Positions 1 to 5,596 of a stretch of DNA of 10,910 nucleotides are shown one piece after another. Position 1 is the stretch's first letter. Each line of letters begins with the position of its first letter. Source of the DNA: DASTQL01 sp035761805 (lineage in GTDB: Bacteria > Actinomycetota > Actinomycetes > Jiangellales > Jiangellaceae); contig DASTQL010000086.1 of the NCBI GenBank assembly GCA_035761805.1, forward strand, positions 1 to 10,910, given 5' to 3'. A program made the translations under genes and the position numbers. The notes under the pieces are model-generated. The model was not told the DNA's origin. It saw only the letters and a list, made by a program, of their open reading frames with translations, and did not search any database.

Positions 1-41
1 GCCGGGGGCCGGCTCGTTCCACCGCCCGTGCCACATGGATT

Positions 42-58
42 CGAGTCGATCTGACTCG
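42..58. promoter_or_regulatory. Short perfect inverted repeat, possible operator
   Basis: CGAGTC and GACTCG are a perfect 6-bp inverted repeat around the 5-nt spacer GATCT. They lie roughly 45 bp before the possible leader ORF and 87 bp before the MFS transporter start. The size and symmetry would suit a dimeric repressor such as a TetR, MarR or GntR type, but no regulator gene is visible here. It could also be chance in GC-rich DNA. On the minus strand an ATG at 36 opens 12 codons to the left edge, too little to call a divergent gene. Confidence 0.25.
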
Positions 59-103
59 GCGTCCGTGGGTGAGCCGCCCATACGGACGAAGGGAGCTGCG
101 GCT

Positions 104-148
104 GTGGACGTCGTTCCACCCACCGGCCGCCGGACGTTCTCCCCGTGA
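104..148 (+). CDS. Possible 14-codon leader ORF coupled to the MFS gene
   Basis: A GTG start lies 8 nt after a good ribosome binding site (AAGGGAG, 89-95). It opens a 14-codon frame, VDVVPPTGRRTFSP. The TGA stop overlaps the GTG of the MFS gene as GTGA, the same overlap used between genes of the sulfur operon in this window. The MFS start itself has no convincing Shine-Dalgarno sequence, so translation could be delivered by reinitiation from this ORF. The peptide resembles nothing I recognise. The alternative is that the ribosome site and overlap are coincidental, since short frames are common at this GC content. Confidence 0.3.
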   Translation: MDVVPPTGRRTFSP

Positions 149-1332
149 CCGCCCTCGAGCGCGACCGCACGACGCGCGTGGTCTACGTCCACATGGCGGT
201 CTTCGGCTACTGGCTGTACGCCTTCGGTCCGGTCGTCCCGCTGCTGCGGCAGGACCAGGTGGTGTCCCGCGCGGTCTCCGGTCTGCACGGCACCGCGCTG
301 GCCGTCGGGTCCGTGCTCGCGGGGCTGGTCGGTGCGGCGCTGGTCGCTCGCCTCGGACGGGCCGGTATCATGCGCGCCGGGCTGGCCGGGCTCGCCGTCG
401 CGGTGCTCCTGCTCACGGTGTCCACGGCCCTGCCGCTGACGCTGCTGGGGGCGCTGGTCGGCGGGACCATGGGCTCGCTGCTCGTCAACACGCACTCACC
501 GGTGCTCTCCGACCATCACGAGCTGGCGGGGCCCGCGGCGATCAACGAGGCCAACGCCCTGGCCGCCGCGACCGGGATGCTCTCGCCGCTCGTGCTCGGG
601 GCCTGCGTCGCGCTCGAGCTGGGCTGGCGGGTCGCCCTCCTCGGGGTGGTCCCGCTGGTGCTCGTGGGCCTGCTCTACTCCCGGGGGACCCGGCTGCCCG
701 ACCCTCGGCTGCCGACGAGGCCGTCGGGCTCCCGGGCGCGACTGCCACGGCGCTACTGGGCGTCCTGGACCGTGCTGGTCCTCTGCATCGCGGTCGAGTT
801 CTCGATGACCGTCTGGGCCTCCGAGCTGCTGCGCGAGCGGGTCGGGATGTCTGCCGGCGCCGCTGCCGGGTCCATCGGGCTGCTCGTGCTCGGCATGGGC
901 GTCGGACGCCTCGTGGGCAGCCGGTTGGCCCTCAGGCTGCCCGTCGACGCCCTCCTGGCCGTCTCCCTGCTGGTCACGGCGGCGGGCTTCGCCGCCTTCT
1001 GGCTGGGCCGCACGCCCTGGGTGGCCGTGGGTGGCCTGTTCGTCGTCGGGCTCGGCGTGGCGACGCAGTTCCCTCTCGGTGTGGCCCGGGCCATCGCCGC
1101 CTCGCGCGGGCTCGCCGACGTCGCCACGGCGCGCGCTTCGCTGGGAGCAGGCCTGGCCATCGGAGCCGCCCCGTTCGCCCTGGGCTCCCTCGCCGACCGG
1201 GTGGGCACCCACACCGCCTACCTCGTGGTGCCCGTCCTGCTGCTGCTGGCCGGCTCGGTTCTCCTGGCCGACCGCTGGTTCGGCCGGTGGCCAGACGCCA
1301 CGCGTCACCGCCGCCACAGCCCGTCCCGGTAG
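145..1332 (+). CDS. MFS transporter, probable efflux protein
   Basis: This is a 395-aa integral membrane protein with about 12 hydrophobic segments, at roughly residues 13-33, 47-68, 75-95, 98-117, 135-157, 162-178, 205-227, 237-258, 268-287, 291-312, 330-350 and 356-376. A basic, proline-rich cytoplasmic loop lies between helices 6 and 7 (about 180-204), the usual two-domain major facilitator layout. ARLGR (68-72) sits in the helix 2-3 loop like a degenerate MFS motif A. The tail is Arg/His-rich. No substrate can be read from the sequence; export of a small molecule or drug is only the family default. GTG at 145 is the first start after the in-frame stop at 70-72, and alternatives are GTG 178 and ATG 193. 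The start overlaps the stop of a possible leader ORF. The 3' end overlaps the convergent rsgA gene. Confidence 0.85.
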   Translation: MTALERDRTTRVVYVHMAVFGYWLYAFGPVVPLLRQDQVVSRAVSGLHGTALAVGSVLAGLVGAALVARLGRAGIMRAGLAGLAVAVLLLTVSTALPLTLLGALVGGTMGSLLVNTHSPVLSDHHELAGPAAINEANALAAATGMLSPLVLGACVALELGWRVALLGVVPLVLVGLLYSRGTRLPDPRLPTRPSGSRARLPRRYWASWTVLVLCIAVEFSMTVWASELLRERVGMSAGAAAGSIGLLVLGMGVGRLVGSRLALRLPVDALLAVSLLVTAAGFAAFWLGRTPWVAVGGLFVVGLGVATQFPLGVARAIAASRGLADVATARASLGAGLAIGAAPFALGSLADRVGTHTAYLVVPVLLLLAGSVLLADRWFGRWPDATRHRRHSPSR

Positions 1333-2384
1333 CCGCGGCGCATCTCCCGGTGTCGGCGCTTCCACACGGCCACCTCCTCCGCGCGCAGCCGGGCGTCCCG
1401 GCGGGCGGCTTGCCAGCGGGCCTCACGACCGAGCTTGCGCCAGCTGGCGAGCCGGCGCTCGTCGAGGACACCCTCGGCAACGGCGGCGAGGACGGCGCAT
1501 CCCGGTTCAACAGCGTGGGCACAGTCGCCGAAGCGGCAGCCGTCGGCCAGCTCCTCGACGTCGGAGAAGGCCGCGGCCACGCTGTCGTCGTCGGCGACCA
1601 GGGAGATGCCGCGCAGTCCCGGTGTGTCCAGCACCACTCCTCCGCCGGGCAGTGGCACGAGCTCGCGATGGGTCGTCGTGTGCCTGCCCTTGCCGTCCGC
1701 CCGGAGGTCCGAGACCGCCATGACCTCGCGGCCGGCGAGCGCATTGGTGAGGGTCGACTTGCCGGCCCCCGAAGGTCCCAGCAGGACGAGGGTCCACCCG
1801 GGCCGGATCCGGGCGCGCAGGTCCTCCATCCCCTGCCCCGTGGTCGCGCTGACCACCAGCACGTCCGTGCCCGGTGCCACCGCAGTCACGTCGTCGGCGA
1901 GCCACCGGGCGTCGGCGGCGAGGTCCGCCTTGGTGAGCGCGACCAGAGGGACCGCGCCGCTGCCCCAGGCCAGGGTGAGCAGGCGCTCGACCCTGCCGAG
2001 GTCAGGCTCGGGGTCCAGCTGCTCGACCACGACGACCAGGTCGACGTTGGCCGCGAGGACCTGGTGTGCGGAGGTGCGGTCACTCGCCCCCCGGACGACC
2101 GCCGTCCTACGTGGAAGCACGGCCTCGCACACGGCACGCCCGTCGGCGCGCATCCGGACCACCACCCAGTCGCCCGTCGTGGGCGGCTCGCCGGACAGGT
2201 CGGGTCCGAGGAGCGCGCGCGACGGACCGTCGGCGGCCAGCAGCTCGACGCCGCCACGGTCGGCGCGGGTGACCCGTGCAGCGCCGGCCCCGGGTGGGTG
2301 CCGGGCCAGGGCGGCGGCGAGGTCGGGGCCCCAGCCGAGGGTGGCCAGGGTGTCGTCGGGGTTCGATCGGGCGGACGAGCTCAC
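1305..2384 (-). CDS. rsgA: Ribosome small-subunit-dependent GTPase A (RsgA family)
   Basis: This 359-aa circularly permuted GTPase belongs to the family that checks late 30S subunit maturation. The permuted motif order is visible: G4 TKAD (151-154), G5 SATTG (179-183), P-loop GPSGAGKST (203-211), then G3 DTPG (253-256). An N-terminal OB-fold region (about 30-100) includes TTGDWVVV. The C-terminal zinc knuckle is C283-x4-C288-x-H290-x5-C296, complete. A long basic helix (about 310-352) ends the protein. The GTG start has GGAGG 6 nt upstream, which decides it over the open frame further upstream. The gene lies 155 bp downstream of the YihY gene on the same strand, and its 3' end overlaps the MFS gene. 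It looks like the longer actinobacterial RsgA type rather than the copy usually found next to aroA, so a second copy elsewhere in the genome is possible. Confidence 0.93.
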   Translation of the reverse strand: MSSSARSNPDDTLATLGWGPDLAAALARHPPGAGAARVTRADRGGVELLAADGPSRALLGPDLSGEPPTTGDWVVVRMRADGRAVCEAVLPRRTAVVRGASDRTSAHQVLAANVDLVVVVEQLDPEPDLGRVERLLTLAWGSGAVPLVALTKADLAADARWLADDVTAVAPGTDVLVVSATTGQGMEDLRARIRPGWTLVLLGPSGAGKSTLTNALAGREVMAVSDLRADGKGRHTTTHRELVPLPGGGVVLDTPGLRGISLVADDDSVAAAFSDVEELADGCRFGDCAHAVEPGCAVLAAVAEGVLDERRLASWRKLGREARWQAARRDARLRAEEVAVWKRRHREMRRGYRDGLWRR

Positions 2385-2399
2385 GTCGGTCCTCCGTAC

Positions 2400-2420
2400 C
2401 GGCCGGGGGACCCTCGGCCG
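2400..2420 (-). promoter_or_regulatory. GC-rich hairpin in the rsgA leader
   Basis: On the minus strand CGGCCGAGGG is followed by CCCCCGGCCG, giving a 6-bp perfect stem that extends past one mismatch. The 3' arm ends 4 nt before the GGAGG ribosome binding site of rsgA (2391-2395). It has no T-run, so it is not a standard intrinsic terminator for the upstream YihY gene. It could limit ribosome access or be a remnant of a terminator, or it may have no function, since GC-rich DNA folds easily. The rest of the 155-bp gap shows no clear TAnnnT promoter box. Confidence 0.3.
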
Positions 2421-2539
2421 CTCAGGCGGTCCGGGTCGACACCCCGGGAGATGGAGTGGGTCGGTCTGCCGGCGGGCAGGCGCGGACGGGAACGGCGTCC
2501 ACCTCCTCTCGGCCTCGGTCGCGGTCGTCGCGCCGCAGA

Positions 2540-3475
2540 CTAGGGCGTCGCACGCACCGGCGTCACCGGGTTTTCCCGGGCGTGCGAGCGTGCCTGCTCG
2601 GCACGGGGGCCGTCGGCGTGCGGCCACACGTGGTCCACTGCCGCGTTCAGCGCGGCACCGATGAGCACGGCGATCGAGACGAGGTAGAGCCACACCAGGA
2701 TCACGATGGGTGCGGCCAGCGGCCCGTAGATCGACGTCCCTCCGGTCGCCGCCGACAGCACCCAGCGGAGCGCGAAGGAGCCGACGATCCAGGCGACGAA
2801 CGCGAGGGCCGCCCCGGGCAGGTCGCGCAGCCACGACGTCCGTACCGGCACGGAGACGTGGTAGAGCGTGGTGAGGAAGGCCACGGACAGGAGCACGACG
2901 ACGGGCCAGTAGAGCAGCTGCAGGCCGGACAGCTCCGGCGGCAGCGTCGCCCGGACGAAGCGGGGACCCGCCACCACGAGGGGCAGCACCACGATGCCGA
3001 CGACCAGCGCGACCACGTACAGGCCGAAGGAGAGGGCGCGGGTCCTGACGATGCCCCGGTGGCCGCCCAGGCCGTACATGATGGTGACGGTGTCGACGAA
3101 GACGTTGAGCGCGCGGGAGCCGGACCACAGGGCGAGGACGAAGCCCAGCGAGATGACGTCGGCCCGTCCACCGGCGAGCACGTCGTCGACCGTGGGCTCG
3201 ATGACCTCGGAGACGCCCTCCGGCGCGAGCAGCCGGCCGGCCAGGGACACCACCTGGTCCCGCAGCTGGTCGACCGTGGTGTCGCCGAGGGCCGAGGTGA
3301 TGTAGCCGACCGTGCCGGCGAGGCCGAAGACCAGGGGAGGCAGCGACAGGATCGCGAAGAACGCGGCCTCCGCCGCGAGGCCGGTGACCCGGTAGCGGAA
3401 GCAGGCGGACGCAGTCGCGGCGACCAGCCTGCGCAGCGTGAGTACGGACGGTCGCTGCGTCAGCGGGACGGCCAC
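2540..3475 (-). CDS. YihY/BrkB (virulence factor BrkB) family membrane protein
   Basis: This is a 311-aa inner-membrane protein with about six hydrophobic stretches, at roughly residues 33-58, 106-128, 148-170, 185-205, 220-245 and 252-282. The first membrane segment, GLAAEAAFFAILSLPPLVFG (32-51), is typical of the YihY family, whose members keep a Y/E-A-A-F-F-x-x-x-S-L-P-P pattern here. GGTSIYGPLAAPIVILVWLY (255-274) is the other conserved block. The N-terminus and the charged C-tail (about 282-311) are probably cytoplasmic. Biochemical function is not established for the family; the old 'ribonuclease BN' name was an error. The GTG start has no nearby Shine-Dalgarno sequence (the GGAGGAGGG on this strand is about 20 nt away), but TACGGT ends 6 nt before it, so a leaderless mRNA is likely. 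It is divergent from aidB and upstream of rsgA on the same strand. Confidence 0.87.
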   Translation of the reverse strand: MAVPLTQRPSVLTLRRLVAATASACFRYRVTGLAAEAAFFAILSLPPLVFGLAGTVGYITSALGDTTVDQLRDQVVSLAGRLLAPEGVSEVIEPTVDDVLAGGRADVISLGFVLALWSGSRALNVFVDTVTIMYGLGGHRGIVRTRALSFGLYVVALVVGIVVLPLVVAGPRFVRATLPPELSGLQLLYWPVVVLLSVAFLTTLYHVSVPVRTSWLRDLPGAALAFVAWIVGSFALRWVLSAATGGTSIYGPLAAPIVILVWLYLVSIAVLIGAALNAAVDHVWPHADGPRAEQARSHARENPVTPVRATP

Positions 3476-3481
3476 CGGGCA

Positions 3482-3487
3482 ACCGTA
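3482..3487 (-). promoter_or_regulatory. Putative -10 box for a leaderless YihY-gene transcript
   Basis: TACGGT fits the actinobacterial TAnnnT -10 consensus and is followed by exactly 6 nt (TGCCCG) and then the GTG start. Transcription would begin at, or within a base of, the start codon. A convincing -35 is not seen. The overlapping plus-strand hexamer TACGAT (3486-3491) could serve aidB instead. Confidence 0.5.
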
Positions 3488-3520
3488 CGATGCCGCCCTC
3501 CTCCACCGACCCGGCCGCCG

Positions 3521-3526
3521 TACGGT
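3521..3526 (+). promoter_or_regulatory. Putative -10 box for a leaderless aidB transcript
   Basis: TACGGT is followed by 6 nt (GTCGGC) and the aidB GTG, identical in hexamer and spacing to the divergent YihY-gene promoter 34 bp away. No Shine-Dalgarno sequence precedes aidB, which supports leaderless initiation. An alternative -10, TACGAT at 3486-3491, would give a leader of about 35 nt. No clear -35 is visible. Confidence 0.5.
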
Positions 3527-3532
3527 GTCGGC

Positions 3533-5173
3533 GTGGCGCACACCCACGACGTGACGAACCAGCCTCCTCCGCTGACCGGCCACGACGTCTTCGCCGCCGA
3601 CCCGGCGCTGGTGGACGCGGTGGAGCGGTACGCCCCCGGCGCCGCCTCGCGCCTGCACGCGCTGGGCCGCCGGGCCGGGTCGGCGGAGGCCCGACGCTGG
3701 GCCGAGGAGGCCGACACGCACCCACCCCGCCTGCGGACGCACGACCGGTACGGCCACCGGGTGGACGAGGTGGACTTCCACCCCTCCTGGCACCGGCTGA
3801 TGGCGGTGGCGGTGGGCGCCGGGCTGCACGCGACCCCCTGGGCCGACCGAGAGCCGGGCGCGCACGCATCCCGGGCGGCGGGGTTCCTGGTCTGGAGCCA
3901 GGTGGAGGCGGCCCACGGCTGCCCCGTCTCCATGACGTACGCAGCGGTGCCGGCCCTCCGGGTCGACCCGGCGATCGCCCGCAGCTGGGAGCCGCACCTC
4001 GTCTCGACCTCGTACCAGCCCGGGCTGGTCGGACCCGCCAACAAGGCGGGCTGCCTCGCCGGGATGGCGATGACCGAGAAGCAGGGTGGATCGGACGTCC
4101 GCGCGGGCACGACGCGTGCGGAACCGACCGGCGACGACGGCTGGTACGCCCTGACGGGTCACAAGTGGTTCTGCTCGGCACCGATGGTGGACGTCCTCCT
4201 CGTGCTGGCCCAGGCGCCAGGGGGGCTGACCTGCTTCGTGGTCCCACGGGTCCTCGACGACGGCAGCCACAACACCTTCGAGCTGCAGCGACTCAAGGAC
4301 AAGCTGGGCAACCGGGCCAACGCCTCCGCCGAGGTGGAGCTCGACGGGACGCTCGGGCAGCGCCTCGGCGAAGAGGGCCGGGGCGTCGCGACGATCCTGG
4401 AGATGGTGGCAGCGACCCGACTGGACTGCTCGCTGGGCTCGGCTGCGCTGATGCGACGGGCTGTGACCGAGGCCGCCTGGCACGCGGCTCACCGTCACGC
4501 CTTCGGGCGGCTGCTGGCGGACGCCCCGCTCATGCAGGTGGTCCTGGCCGACCTGGCGCTGGAGTCGGAGGCGGCGACCCTGCTGGCCATGCGGCTGGCT
4601 GCCACGCTCGACGCTCCCGACGACCCGGCGGAGCAGGCGCTGCGCCGGGTCGGGCTCCCGGTGGCCAAGTACTGGATCTGCAAGCGGACCCCTGCCCAGG
4701 TCGCCGAGGCCCTCGAGTGCGTCGGCGGGAACGGCTTCGTGGAGGAGAGCGGGATGCCGCGGCTCTACCGCGAGGCGCCGCTCAACTCGATCTGGGAAGG
4801 CTCGGGCAACATCCAGGCGCTCGACCTGCTGCGAGTGCTCCGCCGAGAGCCGGCGGTGCTCGGAGGCTGGAGGGCCGAGGTCGAGCTGACACGGGGGGCG
4901 GACCGACGGCTGGACGCCGCGCTGGACTCCACCGAGCGGATGCTCCTCGACGCCGCCGGCCACCCCGCGCGGGCCGAGCGCACCGCCCGCACACTGGCCG
5001 CGCGGATGGCCATGCTGCTGCAGGCGTCGTTGCTGGTGCGGCACTCTCCACCCGCCGTCGCCGACGCTTTCGTCGCTTCGAGGATGGACGAACCGGAGGG
5101 CACCTTCGGCATGCTCCCCACCGGCGTCGACACCCGGGCCCTGCTCGCCAGGGTCACCCCGCACCTGCCCTGA
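3533..5173 (+). CDS. aidB: AidB-like acyl-CoA dehydrogenase family flavoprotein
   Basis: This is a 546-aa FAD protein of the acyl-CoA dehydrogenase superfamily, close in length to E. coli AidB (about 541 aa). Blocks typical of the AidB branch are present in order: DFHPSWHRLM (81-90), CPVSMTYAAVPALR (130-143), GMAMTEKQGGSDVRAGTT (177-194) of the FAD/substrate region, LTGHKWFCSAPMVD (207-220), LKDKLGNRANASAEVEL (254-270), and VGGNGFVEESGMPRLYREAP (397-416) followed by LNSIWEGSGN. The C-terminal helical extension (about 440-546) matches the AidB-specific DNA-binding domain region, though it is poorly conserved. E. coli AidB is induced by alkylating agents and binds DNA; whether that role holds in actinobacteria is uncertain. 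The GTG start is set by the leaderless promoter spacing; GTG 3551 is an alternative. No adaptive-response regulator is visible nearby. Confidence 0.9.
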   Translation: MAHTHDVTNQPPPLTGHDVFAADPALVDAVERYAPGAASRLHALGRRAGSAEARRWAEEADTHPPRLRTHDRYGHRVDEVDFHPSWHRLMAVAVGAGLHATPWADREPGAHASRAAGFLVWSQVEAAHGCPVSMTYAAVPALRVDPAIARSWEPHLVSTSYQPGLVGPANKAGCLAGMAMTEKQGGSDVRAGTTRAEPTGDDGWYALTGHKWFCSAPMVDVLLVLAQAPGGLTCFVVPRVLDDGSHNTFELQRLKDKLGNRANASAEVELDGTLGQRLGEEGRGVATILEMVAATRLDCSLGSAALMRRAVTEAAWHAAHRHAFGRLLADAPLMQVVLADLALESEAATLLAMRLAATLDAPDDPAEQALRRVGLPVAKYWICKRTPAQVAEALECVGGNGFVEESGMPRLYREAPLNSIWEGSGNIQALDLLRVLRREPAVLGGWRAEVELTRGADRRLDAALDSTERMLLDAAGHPARAERTARTLAARMAMLLQASLLVRHSPPAVADAFVASRMDEPEGTFGMLPTGVDTRALLARVTPHLP

Positions 5174-5189
5174 CCGTCGGCGGGTGCCG

Positions 5190-5312
5190 TCACTCGCCGG
5201 GCGGTCCGGTCGCCGGCTCGACCGGGCGGTCGGCGGCCTGGTGCTGGCAGTCGCACCACGACCGCCCGCGGCAGTCGTCGTGCCGGCGCTCACGGCAGGC
5301 CTGGCAGATCAC
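5190..5312 (-). CDS. Small Cys-rich protein, 40 aa, possible metal binder
   Basis: A short gene is embedded in what looks like an intergenic gap. The 40-aa product begins MICQACRERRHDDCRGRSWC and continues DCQH, with ligand candidates C3, C6, C14, C20, C22 and H24. The rest is a loose Pro/Ala tail ending PPGE. The paired CxxC and CxCxH pattern suggests binding of Zn or an Fe-S cluster. I recall similar tiny hypothetical proteins in other actinobacteria, but no function. GTG is the only start between the in-frame stop at 5379-5381 and the Cys motif. No Shine-Dalgarno sequence precedes it; CAGACT (two of three TAnnnT positions) ends 6 nt upstream, the same leaderless geometry seen at aidB. The gene ends 16 bp from the convergent aidB stop and is divergent from the sulfur operon leader. 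Confidence 0.62.
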   Translation of the reverse strand: MICQACRERRHDDCRGRSWCDCQHQAADRPVEPATGPPGE

Positions 5313-5361
5313 CGGACCAGTCTGCCCGATCCCGAGGCGCGGACGACCGTTCCGGATGGTG

Positions 5362-5380
5362 GACCGGGGATTCCCGGGTC
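5362..5380. promoter_or_regulatory. 19-bp imperfect palindrome in the promoter of the sulfur operon
   Basis: GACCGGGGA-T-TCCCGGGTC is symmetric except at one base pair. It sits between the divergent Cys-rich gene and the leader peptide. If the leader is transcribed from CACCCT (5394-5399, a weak TAnnnT-like box 7 nt before the leader ATG), the palindrome covers the -35 position (TTCCCG, 5371-5376). It would be well placed for a dimeric repressor or activator of sulfur assimilation. No binding protein can be named from the sequence. Confidence 0.35.
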
Positions 5381-5406
5381 ACGGGTGCTGTGCCACCCTG
5401 ACGGGC

Positions 5407-5487
5407 ATGTCCGCACCGCTCGTCCTCGTGGTCCGCCGCCACGTCGACTACGGGCGTGTGCGCAGCATGATGTGTATGCCGGCCTGA
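5407..5487 (+). CDS. Cysteine-type leader peptide of the sulfur assimilation operon
   Basis: This 26-aa ORF carries the core LVVRRHVDYGRVRS (residues 7-20) and then M21 M22 C23 M24. It matches the pattern (LVxRRHVDxxRxxSxxC near the C-terminus) of short actinobacterial leader peptides annotated as 'putative leader peptide' upstream of sulfur and cysteine genes. Ribosome pausing at the Cys codon is thought to report cysteine shortage, as shown for polycysteine leaders in mycobacteria. Here the Cys codon is TGT, uncommon in such GC-rich DNA, and it is flanked by three Met codons. The ATG lacks a good Shine-Dalgarno sequence and may be leaderless. An in-frame ATG at 5356 would add 17 residues including a Cys pair, but the family length favours 5407. 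The stop lies 109 nt before the sulfite reductase start, and a hairpin falls in between. Confidence 0.72.
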   Translation: MSAPLVLVVRRHVDYGRVRSMMCMPA

Positions 5488-5506
5488 TCGCCGCCCGCTC
5501 ACATCC

Positions 5507-5529
5507 GCCGGGCGCGTGATCGCGCCGGC
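5507..5529 (+). promoter_or_regulatory. Hairpin between leader peptide and sulfite reductase, candidate attenuator
   Basis: GCCGGGCGCG pairs with CGCGCCGGC around a TGAT loop, with one bulged G; it begins 20 nt after the leader stop. The right arm contains GCCGGC (5524-5529), which is also present over the last codons of the leader (5478-5483). The two copies can pair with each other as an alternative fold, the arrangement expected of an attenuator controlled by a ribosome on the leader. There is no T-run after the stem, so termination would have to be factor-dependent, or control would be exerted on translation. The downstream stretch to 5580 shows nothing else I can support beyond a small GACA/TGTC repeat (5538-5549). 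Confidence 0.45.
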
Positions 5530-5596
5530 CCGCCGCTGACACTGTTGTCGCCGGAGCTGTCCGCCTTCACGCGTCCCCTGCTCCGAGGACGCCGAC

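Noticed and set aside
34..58. TTCGAGT-like sequence resembling a tRNA T-loop
   Set aside because: The flanking bases do not pair as a 5-bp T-stem, and no acceptor stem or anticodon arm is present.
2413..2493. Minus-strand 26-codon GTG ORF between the YihY gene and rsgA, next to GAGAGGAGG
   Set aside because: The ribosome site directly abuts or overlaps the GTG, leaving no workable spacing, and the product is Pro/Arg-rich with no motif.
69..2543. Very long plus-strand open frame running through the MFS gene and opposite rsgA
   Set aside because: The translation is low-complexity Arg/Pro/Gly/Ala with no recognisable domain. It is a shadow of real genes caused by high GC at third positions, as are many other long frames here.
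5309..5542. 77-codon minus-strand ORF over the leader peptide region
   Set aside because: It lies opposite the leader peptide and in a different frame from the Cys-rich gene; its composition is Arg/Gly/Pro noise, and the leader matches a known family.
5538..5549. GACACTGTTGTC near-palindrome before sirA
   Set aside because: The arms are only four bases long, with no promoter-like surroundings; too weak to call an operator.
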